Shown: positions 16,338 through 25,888, counted from the stretch's first letter. The stretch is DNA of 64,000 nucleotides from Amycolatopsis albispora (GCF_003312875.1 NZ_CP015163.1:744001-808000); one strand, 5' to 3'. Numbers and translations: made by a program. The notes: generated by a model from the letters alone, not told the origin.

Positions 16338-17945
16338 TCACGCCTCGGCCAGGTCACCGTTTTCCAGCCGCAGCCTGCGTTGAACGCCGATCGCCGCGAG
16401 GAACGGTTCGTCGTGGCTGACCACCACGAACGCGCCCTGGTAGGCGTTCAGCGCGCTTTCCAGCTGCCCGGTGCTGACCAGGTCCAGGTTGTTGGTCGGC
16501 TCGTCGAGCAGCAGCAGTTGCGGGGCCGGTTCGGCGAACAGGACGCAGGCCAGCGTGGCACGCAGCCGTTCCCCGCCGGAGAGCACGCCGACCGGCAGCT
16601 GCGTCCGCGGCCCGCGGAACAGGAAGCGGGCCAGCAGGTTCATCCGGTCCGCCGGCAGCATCTCCGGCGCCGCCGCGGCGAGGTTCTCGGCCACCGTGCG
16701 GCCGGGGTCGAGCAGGTCGAGCCGCTGGGACAGGTAGGCGATCCGGCCGTCGGCCCGCCGCACGGCACCGCTGTCCGGGGTCAGCTCGCCGTGCACGATC
16801 CGCAGCAGTGTGGACTTGCCGGTGCCGTTGCCACCGGTCAGCGCGATCCGCTCGGGACCGCGAATGGTGAGGTCGATGCCGTTGGCACCGAACAGGTCCC
16901 GCACTTTCAGGCGCTCACCGGTGAAGAGCGTGCGCCCGGCGGGCACGGCGGTCCGCGGCAGCTGCAGCGCGATCTTCTGGTCCTCGCGCAGCGAGCGTTC
17001 GGCCTGGTCCAGTTTGGCCTTGGCGGCGTCGAGCCGGGCGCCGTGCGTGCCGTCGGCCTTCGCCGCCGACTCCTGCGCGTTGCGCTTCATGGTCCCGGCG
17101 AAGATCTTCGGCAGCCCGGCGTTGCCGAGGTTGCGCGACGCGTTGCTCGCCCGGCGCGCCGCCCGCTCGCGTGCCTGCTGCATTTCGCGCTTCTCGCGCT
17201 TGACGGCCTGCTCGGCGTTGCGGATGTTCTTCTCGGCGACCTCGCGCGCGGCTTCGACGGCCTGCTCGTACTCGGTGAAATTGCCGCCGTAGAACCGGAT
17301 TTCCCCGCGGTCCAGCTCGGCGATGCGGTCCATGCGGTCGAGCAGCGCGCGGTCGTGGCTGACCACCAGCAGGCAGCCGTGCCAGTCGTCGAGCACGTCG
17401 TAGAGCTGGTGCCGCGCCCCGAGATCGAGGTTGTTGGTGGGCTCGTCGAGCAGCAGCACGCTGGGCCGCTTGAGCAGCTGGGCGGCCAGCCCGAGCGAGA
17501 CCACCTGCCCGCCGCTGAGCGTGGCCAGCCCGCGGTCGAACGCCAGCTCGCCGAGGCCGAGCCGGGCCAGCTGGGCGCGGGTGCGTTCTTCGACGTCCCA
17601 GTCGGTGCCGATGGTGGTGAAGTGCTTTTCGTCGGTGTCACCGGATTCGATGGCCTCCAGCGCACGCAGCACCGGCGCGATCCCGAGCACCTCGGCGACG
17701 GTCAGGTCCCGCGTCAGCGGCAGGTCCTGCGGCAGGTAACCGAGCACACCGTCGACGGTGACGGTGCCGGACGACGGCCGCAGTTCACCGGCGACGAGCT
17801 TGAGCAAAGTGGACTTCCCAGCGCCGTTCGGGGCGACGAGCCCGGTGCGGCCACCGGGTACGGAGAAGGAGAGCCGGTCGAACACGGGGGTGTCGTCGGG
17901 CCAGGAAAAGGACAGGTTGGTGCAGACGACGGCGGCGTCGGACAT
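16338..17945 (-). CDS. ABC-F family ATPase (ribosome-protection/translation-factor type)
   Basis: A 535-residue soluble protein with two ABC domains and no membrane part. Domain 1 has Walker A APNGAGKST, signature LSGGQ and LLLDEPTNNLDL; domain 2 has GGNGTGKST, LSGGERLRA and LLLDEPTNNLDL. Between them is the ABC-F linker, a charged helical stretch (KREKREMQQARERAARR and following) of roughly 80 residues. Members act on the ribosome, either in translation or in resistance to ribosome-targeting antibiotics. The long leader with a small upstream ORF and stem argues for antibiotic-responsive control. ATG 17945 begins MSDAAVVC; an in-frame ATG at 18011 is possible. Confidence 0.88.
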   Translation of the reverse strand: MSDAAVVCTNLSFSWPDDTPVFDRLSFSVPGGRTGLVAPNGAGKSTLLKLVAGELRPSSGTVTVDGVLGYLPQDLPLTRDLTVAEVLGIAPVLRALEAIESGDTDEKHFTTIGTDWDVEERTRAQLARLGLGELAFDRGLATLSGGQVVSLGLAAQLLKRPSVLLLDEPTNNLDLGARHQLYDVLDDWHGCLLVVSHDRALLDRMDRIAELDRGEIRFYGGNFTEYEQAVEAAREVAEKNIRNAEQAVKREKREMQQARERAARRASNASRNLGNAGLPKIFAGTMKRNAQESAAKADGTHGARLDAAKAKLDQAERSLREDQKIALQLPRTAVPAGRTLFTGERLKVRDLFGANGIDLTIRGPERIALTGGNGTGKSTLLRIVHGELTPDSGAVRRADGRIAYLSQRLDLLDPGRTVAENLAAAAPEMLPADRMNLLARFLFRGPRTQLPVGVLSGGERLRATLACVLFAEPAPQLLLLDEPTNNLDLVSTGQLESALNAYQGAFVVVSHDEPFLAAIGVQRRLRLENGDLAEA

Positions 17946-18009
17946 GGAGCGGACCTCGGCGAAGGTGTGGCGGGACAACGGAAGTGCCCGGAAGGGTTTG
18001 GTGGACGAC

Positions 18010-18100
18010 AAAAGCGGCCACGCGGCTGTGCTCAGCCGGCGGCTCGCGAACTCCGGAACTCACCCGGAGATGTCGTCTTCACCTGCCACGTCAACGCTCC
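18010..18100 (-). promoter_or_regulatory. Putative leader-peptide attenuator of the ABC-F gene
   Basis: Reading on the minus strand, GGAG (18100-18097) stands 7 bases before a GTG-initiated ten-codon ORF at 18089-18060 (MAGEDDISG, stop). Downstream is a perfect 5-bp stem, CGGCT at 18038-18034 with AGCCG at 18027-18023, and then a TTTT run at 18013-18010, about 65 bases before the ABC-F ATG. Such short ORF plus terminator layouts control many antibiotic-responsive ABC-F genes. Function here is inferred from layout only. Confidence 0.45.
18060..18089 (-). CDS. Possible 9-residue leader peptide upstream of the ABC-F gene
   Basis: A GTG-started ORF coding MAGEDDISG with a GGAG ribosome site at 7-base spacing. 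It ends about 115 bases before the ABC-F start and precedes a small stem and T-run. Stalling of an antibiotic-blocked ribosome here could change folding of the leader. ORFs this short arise by chance, so confidence is low. Confidence 0.35.
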   Translation of the reverse strand: MAGEDDISG

Positions 18101-18132
18101 TGGATCGGGGATGTGCTTCGACCATAGCAGTT

Positions 18133-18861
18133 TCAGACGGTCCGGATGGACCAGGGCAGGCCGTCGCAGTCGGCCCATTCCCCGCCGCGGGGGAGCGGGC
18201 GCTCCTGCCTCGCCTCCGGCGCCAGCAGGCCGAGCAGGGTCTCCGGGGAGTTCGACGCGATCACCCTGCCGAAGGCGTTGACCAGTGCCGCGCGGGGTGC
18301 GGTGGCGTCGAGCACCGGCAGCATCGCCTGCTCGAAGTCCCCGGCGCGGATGTCGGCGGCGGCGACCCCGAGGAACCGCTCGCCCGACCGGATCGGCTCG
18401 GCGAAGGTGAGGATGTACTCGTCGGTGCCCGCGTAGTCGACGTACGGCCCGACGACCACGCGCCGCCCGCTGCGCCGGGGCGCGGCGAACCACTCGGTCG
18501 AGGTGTACTCGTACCCGGCGACGCTGTGCGGATCGAGGTCGACCGACAGCGGGCACGGTTCGTCCGAGCCGAGCGGCAGGCGCAGCCACTCGAGCCAGCG
18601 CGGCTCGTCGGCCAGCAGGCCGGGCGCCATGATCACGCCGGTACCCGCGAGCGCGGGACCGGGGCCGCGCAGGTGCTCGAGAATGATCGGGCGCAGGGCG
18701 GCGAGGTCGGCGGTGCTCGGCGCGCGCCCCTCGGCGCTCGCCCGCTCGTAGAGGGCGACCACCCGCGCGGCCAGCGCGCCGACCCCGGCGAAAACCTCGT
18801 TCAACAGGGTCTCCACCCGCGTGGCGGCGACGCGGTCGTCCAGCTCCTGCGCGTTGGCCAC
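18133..18861 (-). CDS. Soluble cache (PDC)-domain protein
   Basis: A 242-residue protein that looks like a stand-alone cache/PDC sensor: a long N-terminal helix (VETLLNEVFAGVGALAARVVALYE) and an alpha-beta core with GYEYTSTEWF, VVVGPYVDYAGTDEYILTFA and GVAAADIRAGDFE, the usual small-ligand pocket pattern. Most cache domains are extracellular and tethered to kinases or chemoreceptors, but no signal peptide, membrane segment or output domain is visible. GTG 18861 has GGAGG at good spacing. It lies 49 bases beyond the FCD-GntR gene and is probably cotranscribed with it, so it may sense the substrate of the adjacent catabolic operon. Confidence 0.72.
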   Translation of the reverse strand: MANAQELDDRVAATRVETLLNEVFAGVGALAARVVALYERASAEGRAPSTADLAALRPIILEHLRGPGPALAGTGVIMAPGLLADEPRWLEWLRLPLGSDEPCPLSVDLDPHSVAGYEYTSTEWFAAPRRSGRRVVVGPYVDYAGTDEYILTFAEPIRSGERFLGVAAADIRAGDFEQAMLPVLDATAPRAALVNAFGRVIASNSPETLLGLLAPEARQERPLPRGGEWADCDGLPWSIRTV

Positions 18862-18910
18862 GGCGCCTCCAGAACACGTTCCCGGCACTGAGTGCTCCCA
18901 GGGTAAGGCC

Positions 18911-19660
18911 TCAGCGCTGGGCAAGCTGCAGATGGAATTCGATGAGCCTGGCGATGCCGTGCTCGATGTGCGCTTCGGTGGCCGCGCGCGCCCGCTCGCC
19001 GTCGTGCGCCTCGATCGCGTCGAGGATCTCGCGGTGCTGCTCGACCGCCTCGTCGAGGTGCACGGCCTCGCCGAGCGGGATCCACAGCAGCTCGCCGATC
19101 TCGCCCTGCAGGTCGATCTCCTGCCGGGTGAGCCGGGTCGACTGGGCCGCGGCCGCGATCTCGATGTGGAACCGGCCGTCGGCGCGCCGTCTTTCGCCGA
19201 CCGTGGTCGCCTCGGCGAGCTGGTCGATCAGGTCGCGCAGCCGCCCGAGGTGGTCGGCGGAGGCCCGCTCGGCGGCGAGCCTGGCCGCCGTCCCGGCCAC
19301 CGCGACGTGCTGGTCGCCGATCTCACGCAGTTCGTGCACGCCGGTTTCGCGCAGCAGCTTGCGCAGGCGCGCGGTGGACGCGTCGGCGGGCGCGCGGACG
19401 AAGCTGCCGCCGCCGCGGCCGCGCCGGGTTTCGAGCAATCCTTGCTGGCGCAAGGAGGACAGCGCCTCGCGCAGGGTCACCGTGGACACGTTGAGCGCGC
19501 CGGCCAGCTCGGTCTCGCTCGGCAGCTGCTCGCCGTCGGTGATCAGGCCGAGGCCGATCGCCTCGCTGATCCGCCTGCCGACCACGTCCACCCGGCCGCC
19601 GTCGGCCAGCGGCGCGAAGATCACGTGCCGCGGAGTGCCCGACTCCCCGCGTTCGCTCAC
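18911..19660 (-). CDS. GntR-family regulator, FadR/FCD subfamily
   Basis: A 249-residue regulator with an N-terminal GntR winged helix (PSETELAGALNVSTVTLREA, about 40-60) and an all-helical FCD domain with metal- or ligand-binding histidines (GRFHIEIAAAAQS, then AVEQHREILDAIEAHD and TEAHIEHGI). GTG 19660 with GGAGGAG eight bases upstream is preferred over a TTG fourteen codons earlier. It is divergent from the dehydrogenase operon and likely controls both directions; FCD regulators usually answer to organic acids. Confidence 0.88.
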   Translation of the reverse strand: MSERGESGTPRHVIFAPLADGGRVDVVGRRISEAIGLGLITDGEQLPSETELAGALNVSTVTLREALSSLRQQGLLETRRGRGGGSFVRAPADASTARLRKLLRETGVHELREIGDQHVAVAGTAARLAAERASADHLGRLRDLIDQLAEATTVGERRRADGRFHIEIAAAAQSTRLTRQEIDLQGEIGELLWIPLGEAVHLDEAVEQHREILDAIEAHDGERARAATEAHIEHGIARLIEFHLQLAQR

Positions 19661-19702
19661 CGGCACTCCTCCGCATCTCGGTGACTCTTGGTAATTCGTC
19701 AA

Positions 19703-19897
19703 CCTCGCAGCCTAGTCGCCCGCGAGGTCGCGCCGGTGTTTCGGCGGGACAGGCCAAAGGCCGGTCGCGGCCGGCGCCCGGCCCGTCGAGACACCGGCTC
19801 GAAGCGACCTCGCACGCCGTGCCGGAGGCGCGGCAGACAACACAGCCTAGTCAGGGTGACCGACAGCCACCCTTGCGCTTTGAACTATGAAGTCATA
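19703..19897. promoter_or_regulatory. Structured regulatory region before the dehydrogenase operon
   Basis: About 320 bases without a gene separate the GntR start from ATG 19980. They hold a large inverted repeat: GCGAGGTCGC at 19722-19731 with GCGACCTCGC at 19804-19813, and inside it CCGGTGT (19733-19739) with ACACCGG (19791-19797). CAGCCTAGTC occurs on both sides of this structure. Closer to the operon is TATGA-AG-TCATA at 19886-19897, a likely GntR operator in an AT-rich patch suited to a promoter. No known riboswitch was recognised. Confidence 0.5.
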
Positions 19898-19979
19898 TGT
19901 TTTGAAGCCTACCGTGACCGCGCTCACAGCAAAACCGCGAAAACCGCACATCCCGAACACCGACCCGGGAGGCCGCTCC

Positions 19980-21212
19980 ATGACCGAAGCCCCGGACCAC
20001 CACCACTCGCCGGTGACCGTCGAATTCCTGTCGGACTGGCGCAACGCCAGCTACAACTGCTTCTCCTCCGGCCACAAGTTCTGCCGCGAGGTCTGCCCCG
20101 TGATGCAGGTGACCCGCAACGAGTCGTGGACGCCGACGGCCTTCCACGCCAACGTCGTCGCGATGGAAAAGGGCGAGCTGACCGTCGAGGACGTCGCCGA
20201 GGACTACGTCAACTGCACCCAGTGCGGTGCCTGCGAACTGCGCTGCCCCAACACCTTGTTCACCGGCGACTTCTACCGCTTCCGCACCCGCACGGTGGAC
20301 CTGGTCAAGCAGATGCGCGCGCTGGCCGTGGACAACGGCGTGCACCAGCCCGGTTACCAGCGCTGGAACCAGCTCACCGACGAGCGCACCCACGAGCCCG
20401 TGCTCGGCGAGGTGCCGGTCAGCCAGGAACACGTGCGCGACTGGTCGGCAGGCCTCGACATCCCCATCGGCGGCGAGACCATTCTGTTCGTCGACTGCGA
20501 AGCCGCCTTCTACCGCACCTCGGTGCCGCGTGCGGTGGCGCAGATCCTGCAGCGCGCGGGCGTCGAGTTCGGGCTGATGCGCGAGCAGTGGTGCTGTGGT
20601 GGCCCGGCCGCCGAAATGGGCTACCGCGACCAGGCGAAGCGGTTCGCCGAGCACAACCTCGCCGACTGGCGCGCGTCCGGCGTGAAGCGGGTGCTGGTGC
20701 TCGACCCGCACGACTACATCACCTTCACCGAGGACTACCCGGCCTACTTCGGCGAGGACTACGAGATCGAGGTCGTGCTCGTGGTCGAACTGCTGGCGAA
20801 GCTGATCACCGAAGGCAAGCTGACCCCCGAGATCCCGATCGAGCGCACGATCACCTACCACGACCCCTGCCGCCTCAACAAGCGCAAGGGCGTCTGGCAG
20901 GAACCACGCCAGATCCTGCGGTCCATTCCCGGGCTGACCTTCAACGACGTCGACCGCGTGACGCAGTGGTCGTACTGCTCCGGCGGCGGTGGCGGGCTCC
21001 CGGTGGAGAAACCGGAACTCACCGCGAAGATCAGCGAGAACCGGCTGGCGAAGGCGGCCGAACTGGAGGTGGACACGCTGGTCTCGGCGTGCCCGTGGTC
21101 CGAGCGGCCGCTGTCCGCCGCGGGCGAGGCGCACCGCATCGACGTGGTCGACATCCACGAACTGCTCGCCGAATCGCTCGGCATCGAGGTCGGGGGGAGC
21201 CGGGGAGCATGA
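19980..21212 (+). CDS. (Fe-S)-binding CCG-domain protein, GlcF/LutA/HdrD-like
   Basis: A 410-residue electron-transfer subunit. Residues about 25-105 hold two four-cysteine cluster motifs (CFSSGHKFCREVCP with an upstream Cys, and NCTQCGACELRCP). Two cysteine-rich CCG domains follow: one with FVDC and EQWCCGGPA, the second with YHDPC and WSYCSGGGGG. In the second, the normal Cys-Cys is Tyr-Cys. Such proteins pass electrons from a partner flavoprotein to quinone or another acceptor. ATG 19980 follows GGGAGG. Its stop overlaps the GlcD-like gene (ATGA), which fits a two-subunit dehydrogenase. Confidence 0.85.
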   Translation: MTEAPDHHHSPVTVEFLSDWRNASYNCFSSGHKFCREVCPVMQVTRNESWTPTAFHANVVAMEKGELTVEDVAEDYVNCTQCGACELRCPNTLFTGDFYRFRTRTVDLVKQMRALAVDNGVHQPGYQRWNQLTDERTHEPVLGEVPVSQEHVRDWSAGLDIPIGGETILFVDCEAAFYRTSVPRAVAQILQRAGVEFGLMREQWCCGGPAAEMGYRDQAKRFAEHNLADWRASGVKRVLVLDPHDYITFTEDYPAYFGEDYEIEVVLVVELLAKLITEGKLTPEIPIERTITYHDPCRLNKRKGVWQEPRQILRSIPGLTFNDVDRVTQWSYCSGGGGGLPVEKPELTAKISENRLAKAAELEVDTLVSACPWSERPLSAAGEAHRIDVVDIHELLAESLGIEVGGSRGA

Positions 21213-22726
21213 CCATCGCACCGGAACTTTCCGACCGCGTGCTCACCGAACTGGCCGACGCCATCGGCGGCGAGCACGTGCTGACGTCGAAGACCGCACG
21301 CTACAACCGCGCCAGGGTGCCCGCGCCGTTCCCGGTGCACCGGTGGCCGGAACGCGTGCCGGATCTGGTGGTGCTGCCCGGATCCACCGAGGAGGTGGCC
21401 GAGGTGGTGCGCATCGCCAACGCGCACCGGATCCCGATCGTGCCGCGTGACGGCGGGACCGGGCTCACCGACGGCGCCGTGCCCGAACACCGCGGCATCG
21501 TGGTGGATGTCAAGCGGCTCAACCAGATCAAGGAAATCGATCTGGAGAACCGGACCTGCACGGTGGGCACCGGGATCAACGCGCTCAAGCTCAACGAGGT
21601 GCTGGCCGAGCACGGGCTGATCTATCCGGACGACCCGGCCAGCTATCCGTGCTCGCTGGTCGGCGGCCGGATCGGCACCAGCGGCTGGTCGCTGGTCGGT
21701 TCGCGGTACGGGCATTCGCGTGATCTGGTGCTCAGCTTCGAGTTTGTGCTGCCCACCGGCAAGGTGATCCACCTCGGTGACGGCGGTGGCCGCAAGATCT
21801 CCAAGAGTTCCAGCGGATACCAGCTCAAGCACCTGTTCATGGGGCACCAGGGCACGCTGGGCATCGCCACCGAAGCGACCTTGAAGCTGTTCCCGAAACC
21901 GGAGGCCGAGCTTTCGCCGTTCTGGGCTTTTCCCGACTACGACAGCGCCTACCGCTGCGTCGGCCAGCTCGCGCGTGCCGGGATCGCCACCTTCGCCGGG
22001 GCTGTCCTTTTTGATGAGTGGAAAGTGGACTATCTCCGGCGCGACGACGAGGCGTACATCCCGCAGCCGGCGGACGTCCGCGCGCTGGTGTGCGCGGTGG
22101 CCTACGGTTACGAGGACGAGGTCCGCGCCGGGGGCAAACGCTTGCTGCGCATCGCGAAGGACTGCGGCGCGCGGTACCTCGGTGACGAGATCTCCCAAGG
22201 TGACTGGGCCGCGCGGCACGACCGGTACGCGACCCCGCTGCACGGCCGCACGCGCTCCGGTCAGGTCGCGCCGATGAGCTGGCACTGCGAGGACGCGGCG
22301 ATCAACTACACCGAGCTGCCCGGGGTCCGGCTCGAATGGCACGCCATCGTCGAGCGCCTCCGCGCGCGCTTCGACGTGTTCGACGACTGGGGAATGTTCT
22401 GCTACACCAGCGCGAACACCGGCGTGGACTACCTGACCGAGATCGACATCGGGATCTGGGAACAGGAACTCGGCGACGAGGCGTGGGCGGCCTGGGTGGA
22501 CGCCAAGCGCGAGATCGCCGCGGTGGCGCTGCGCGCGGGCGGTTCGATCAGCGCCTGCCACGGTTCCTGCCGCGAAGGCGAAGTCGACCTGGTGCCACTG
22601 GAACTCGGCGGCGGCTACGACGTGATGCTCGACGTGAAGCGCGCCGTGGACCCCAACAACATCATGAACCCCGGCAAGTACGGGCTCCAGCGAGCCTACG
22701 CCGCCGAGAGGGGAGCGGGCGCATGA
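21209..22726 (+). CDS. FAD-binding oxidase/dehydrogenase, GlcD/PCMH family
   Basis: A 505-residue flavoprotein of the VAO/PCMH family. The FAD-binding half contains PDLVVLPGSTEEVAEVVR, PIVPRDGGTGLTDGAV and SLVGSRYGHSRDLVL; the C-terminal half ends in DVKRAVDPNNIMNPGK, the family signature. GlcD-type enzymes oxidise 2-hydroxy acids such as glycolate or D-lactate. With the overlapping CCG iron-sulfur gene upstream and the 87-residue gene overlapping downstream, it probably forms a three-part complex at the membrane or with a soluble acceptor. The substrate is unknown. Confidence 0.88.
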   Translation: MTIAPELSDRVLTELADAIGGEHVLTSKTARYNRARVPAPFPVHRWPERVPDLVVLPGSTEEVAEVVRIANAHRIPIVPRDGGTGLTDGAVPEHRGIVVDVKRLNQIKEIDLENRTCTVGTGINALKLNEVLAEHGLIYPDDPASYPCSLVGGRIGTSGWSLVGSRYGHSRDLVLSFEFVLPTGKVIHLGDGGGRKISKSSSGYQLKHLFMGHQGTLGIATEATLKLFPKPEAELSPFWAFPDYDSAYRCVGQLARAGIATFAGAVLFDEWKVDYLRRDDEAYIPQPADVRALVCAVAYGYEDEVRAGGKRLLRIAKDCGARYLGDEISQGDWAARHDRYATPLHGRTRSGQVAPMSWHCEDAAINYTELPGVRLEWHAIVERLRARFDVFDDWGMFCYTSANTGVDYLTEIDIGIWEQELGDEAWAAWVDAKREIAAVALRAGGSISACHGSCREGEVDLVPLELGGGYDVMLDVKRAVDPNNIMNPGKYGLQRAYAAERGAGA

Positions 22727-22986
22727 CCGGATACCGCTACGACGCCGAGCACACCCCGCCACCGGCCCGCCAGGTCACCGACGTCGCGGTGGAGCGCTTC
22801 GAGCACATCTTCGAAGTGGACCCGAAACTGATGTCGGACCACGTGCGGCAGCAGAAGTTCCCGAACTGGGACACCCTGCGCATCGCCGCCGGGCGCGCCG
22901 ACCACCTCGAGTGGATGCACCGGCACTGGGCGGAGAAAACGCTGTCGGCGCAGGAACTGCTCGACGAACTGGACCGCGAACGATGA
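22723..22986 (+). CDS. Conserved-looking 87-aa protein of unknown function
   Basis: A small acidic protein beginning MTGYRYDAEHTPPPARQ and rich in charged residues and histidines (DHVRQQKFPNW, DHLEWMHRHWAEK), with a predicted helical C-terminus ([14 protein letters not shown]). It overlaps the stop of the GlcD-like gene by 4 bases and the start of the permease gene by 4, so it is translated as part of the operon. There is no membrane segment or cofactor motif. I do not recognise the family; a small subunit or assembly factor of the dehydrogenase is a reasonable guess. Confidence 0.7.
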   Translation: MTGYRYDAEHTPPPARQVTDVAVERFEHIFEVDPKLMSDHVRQQKFPNWDTLRIAAGRADHLEWMHRHWAEKTLSAQELLDELDRER

Positions 22987-24452
22987 CCAGGGTCGCCACG
23001 GGATCGGACGACGAACAGCTCGCGGCGCTCGGGTACACCTCGGAGTTCCGGCGGGACATGAGCCTGTGGGCGAACTTCTCGCTCGGCTTCACCTACCTGT
23101 CGCCGGTGGTCGGCATCTACACGCTGTTCGCGGTGTCGCTGGCCGCCGGCGGGCCGCCGATGATCTGGAGCCTGCTCGTGGTCGGGCTCGGGCAGCTGCT
23201 GGTGGCGCTGGTGTTCGGCGAGATCGTTTCGCAGTACCCGCTCGCGGGCGGGCTGTACCCGTGGGCGCGGCGGCTGTGGGGCCGCAAGTGGGCGTGGCTG
23301 ACCGGCTGGGTGTACGCGATCGCGTTGCTGGTGACCATCGCGAGCGTGACCTACGGCGCCGGGCCCTATCTCGCCGCGCTGCTCGGCCTCGAAGCCTCCA
23401 CCAGCTCGACCATCGTCTGCGCGCTGGTGATGATCGGGCTGGCCACGCTGATCAACGTCGGCGGCACCAGGGCGCTCGCGCTGGCCGCGATCATCGGGTT
23501 CAGCACGGAGATCATCGGCGCGCTCGCGGTCGGCGGCTGGCTGTTGCTCACCGAACGCCACCACGGCCTCGGGGTGCTGTTCGACAGCTTCGGCGCCGGT
23601 TCGGAAGGCTCGTACCTCGCGGCTTTCCTGGCGGCGAGCCTGATCGGCATCTTCCAGTACTACGGTTTCGAGGCCTGCGGTGACGTCGCCGAGGAGGTGC
23701 CGGACGCCAGCAGGCGCATTCCGAAGGCCATGCGGATGACCATCTACGTCGGTGGCGCGGCGGCCACCTTCGTCTGCCTGGCGCTGGTGTTGTCGGTGCC
23801 GGACTTCGGCGCGGTCATCTCGGGTGCCGACACCGATCCGGTGTCCACTGTGCTCGGTACGGCGTTCGGCGAGTGGGGTTCGCGCGTGGTGCTCGGCATC
23901 GTGCTGATCTCGTTCCTGTCGTGCGCGCTGAGCCTGCAGGCGGCGGCGAGCAGGCTGGTCTACTCCTATGCCAGGGACGGCATGCTGCCCGGAAGTCGCT
24001 TGCTGGCCCGGTTTTCCCGTGCTCGCGGCGTGCCGCCGTCCGCGCTGGTGCTGGCCGCGGTGGTCCCGGCGCTGGTGGTGCTCGGCTCCGGGATTTCCGA
24101 GGACGCCACCACGAAGATCATCTCGTTCGCCGTGCTCGGCATCTACCTCGGTTTCCAGATGGTGGTGCTGGCCGCGCTGCGCGCCAGGCTGAAGGGCTGG
24201 CGGCCGTCCGGGCCGTTCACGCTCGGCCGCTGGGGTCTGCCGGTGACCGTCGCGGCGCTGGTCTACGGCGTGGCGGCGATGGTGAACATGGTGTGGCCGC
24301 GCACGCCGGACGCGCCCTGGTACGACAACTACCTGACCCTGCTGTCCGGGGTCGTGGTGGTCGGCGCCGGGGTGCTGGTGCTCGTGCTGCTGCGGCCCTA
24401 CCGGAACTCCGGCGCTGTCGCCGGTGACGCGATTGGAGGGGAGAACGCATGA
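22983..24452 (+). CDS. APC-superfamily permease (amine/amino acid type)
   Basis: A 489-residue transporter with about 12 membrane segments. The N-terminus has [20 protein letters not shown] and [19 protein letters not shown], followed by [20 protein letters not shown] and, in the middle, [19 protein letters not shown], motifs typical of the amino acid/choline/GABA branch of the APC group. It overlaps genes on both sides by 4 bases, so it shares one transcript with the dehydrogenase and aldehyde dehydrogenase genes. That points to uptake of the operon's substrate, probably an amine, amino acid or related compound. Confidence 0.88.
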   Translation: MTRVATGSDDEQLAALGYTSEFRRDMSLWANFSLGFTYLSPVVGIYTLFAVSLAAGGPPMIWSLLVVGLGQLLVALVFGEIVSQYPLAGGLYPWARRLWGRKWAWLTGWVYAIALLVTIASVTYGAGPYLAALLGLEASTSSTIVCALVMIGLATLINVGGTRALALAAIIGFSTEIIGALAVGGWLLLTERHHGLGVLFDSFGAGSEGSYLAAFLAASLIGIFQYYGFEACGDVAEEVPDASRRIPKAMRMTIYVGGAAATFVCLALVLSVPDFGAVISGADTDPVSTVLGTAFGEWGSRVVLGIVLISFLSCALSLQAAASRLVYSYARDGMLPGSRLLARFSRARGVPPSALVLAAVVPALVVLGSGISEDATTKIISFAVLGIYLGFQMVVLAALRARLKGWRPSGPFTLGRWGLPVTVAALVYGVAAMVNMVWPRTPDAPWYDNYLTLLSGVVVVGAGVLVLVLLRPYRNSGAVAGDAIGGENA

Positions 24453-25873
24453 CCCGTACCGTGCGCAACTTCGTCGGCGGGGAGTACACCGGCGCGCTGA
24501 GCGGCCGGACCGCCGAACTGGTGAATCCGGCGACCGGTGAGGTGTTCGCGGAGGCGCCGGTGTCCGGGCCGGAGGACGTGGACCGGGCGCTCACCGTGGC
24601 GGCCGAGGCGTTCACCACCTGGCGCGAGAGCACACCGGGGGAGCGGCAGCTGGCGCTGTCGCGGTTCGCCGACGCGATCGAGAGCCGCGCGGACGAACTG
24701 CTGGCGCTGGAATGCGAGAACACCGGGAAGCCGCTGGAGCTGACGCGGTCGGAGGAACTGCCGATGCTGCTCGACCAGCTCCGGTTCTTCGCCGGGGCGG
24801 CGCGGGTGCTCGAAGGCAAGTCGGCGGGTGAGTACCTGGCGGGGCACACCTCGTGGATCCGCCGTGAGCCGATCGGGGTCTGCGCGCAGGTGACGCCGTG
24901 GAACTACCCGGCGCTGATGGCGCTGTGGAAGTTCGCGCCCGCGCTCGCGGCGGGCAACACCGTGGTGCTCAAGCCTTCGGACACCACACCGGTGAGCACG
25001 GCGTTCCTGGCCGAACTGGCCGCGGAGTTCCTGCCGCCGGGGGTGTTCAACGTGGTCTGCGGTGACCGGGAAACCGGCGCCGCGCTGGTTTCGCACCGCA
25101 TTCCGGCGATGGCGTCGATCACCGGCAGCGTGCGCGCCGGTCGTGAGGTGGCTTCCGCCGCGGCGGCCGACCTCAAGCGCGTGCACCTCGAACTCGGCGG
25201 CAAGGCGCCGGTGATCGTGTTCGACGACGCCGACGTGGCCGGGGCCGCGCAGGCCATCGCCGAAGCCGGGTTCTTCAACGCCGGTCAGGACTGCACGGCG
25301 GCCAGCCGCGTGCTCGCCGGGCCGCGCGTGCACGACGACTTCGTCGCGGCACTGGCCGAGCAGGCCGCCGCCACGGTGACCGGCACCGGCGACGACGCGG
25401 CCTACGGCCCGCTCAACAACCCGGACCAGCTGGCCAGGGTGTCGGGTTTCGTCGACCGCCTGCCGGATCACGCACGCGTGGACAACGGCGGCGCGCGGAC
25501 CGGTGCCGCCGGGTTCTTCTACCAGCCGACCGTGGTTTCCGGGCTGCGCCAGGACGACGAGGCGGTGCAGCAGGAGATCTTCGGTCCGGTGATCACCGTG
25601 CAGCGGTTCGGCGACGAGGCGGAGGCGCTGCGCTGGGCGAACGACGTCGAGTACGGGCTGGCGTCGTCGGTGTGGACGAAGGACCATGGACGGGCGCTGC
25701 GCATGTCGAAGGGGCTGGACTTCGGCTGCGTGTGGATCAACACGCACATCCCGCTGGTGGCCGAGATGCCGCACGGCGGGTTCAAGCATTCGGGCTACGG
25801 CAAGGATCTGTCGATGTACGGGCTGGAGGACTACACCAGGGTCAAGCACGTCATGTCCAATTTGGACACCTGA
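24449..25873 (+). CDS. NAD(P)-dependent aldehyde dehydrogenase, aminobutyraldehyde-type
   Basis: A 474-residue aldehyde dehydrogenase. Visible motifs are TPWNYPALM near 150, [15 protein letters not shown], the catalytic-Glu segment LELGGKAP and the catalytic Cys in [13 protein letters not shown] near 280. The NAGQDCTA version is typical of 4-aminobutyraldehyde and related aminoaldehyde dehydrogenases (PatD-like), which oxidise the aldehydes formed in polyamine breakdown. ATG 24449 overlaps the permease stop by 4 bases. Aminoaldehyde as substrate is inferred; the operon has no obvious aminotransferase or amine oxidase. Confidence 0.87.
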   Translation: MTRTVRNFVGGEYTGALSGRTAELVNPATGEVFAEAPVSGPEDVDRALTVAAEAFTTWRESTPGERQLALSRFADAIESRADELLALECENTGKPLELTRSEELPMLLDQLRFFAGAARVLEGKSAGEYLAGHTSWIRREPIGVCAQVTPWNYPALMALWKFAPALAAGNTVVLKPSDTTPVSTAFLAELAAEFLPPGVFNVVCGDRETGAALVSHRIPAMASITGSVRAGREVASAAAADLKRVHLELGGKAPVIVFDDADVAGAAQAIAEAGFFNAGQDCTAASRVLAGPRVHDDFVAALAEQAAATVTGTGDDAAYGPLNNPDQLARVSGFVDRLPDHARVDNGGARTGAAGFFYQPTVVSGLRQDDEAVQQEIFGPVITVQRFGDEAEALRWANDVEYGLASSVWTKDHGRALRMSKGLDFGCVWINTHIPLVAEMPHGGFKHSGYGKDLSMYGLEDYTRVKHVMSNLDT

Positions 25874-25888
25874 TAGGGAGAGAGGATC

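Noticed and set aside
19703..19979. A known riboswitch before the CCG/GlcD operon
   Set aside because: The inverted repeats do not match any riboswitch consensus I know; kept as an unclassified structure.
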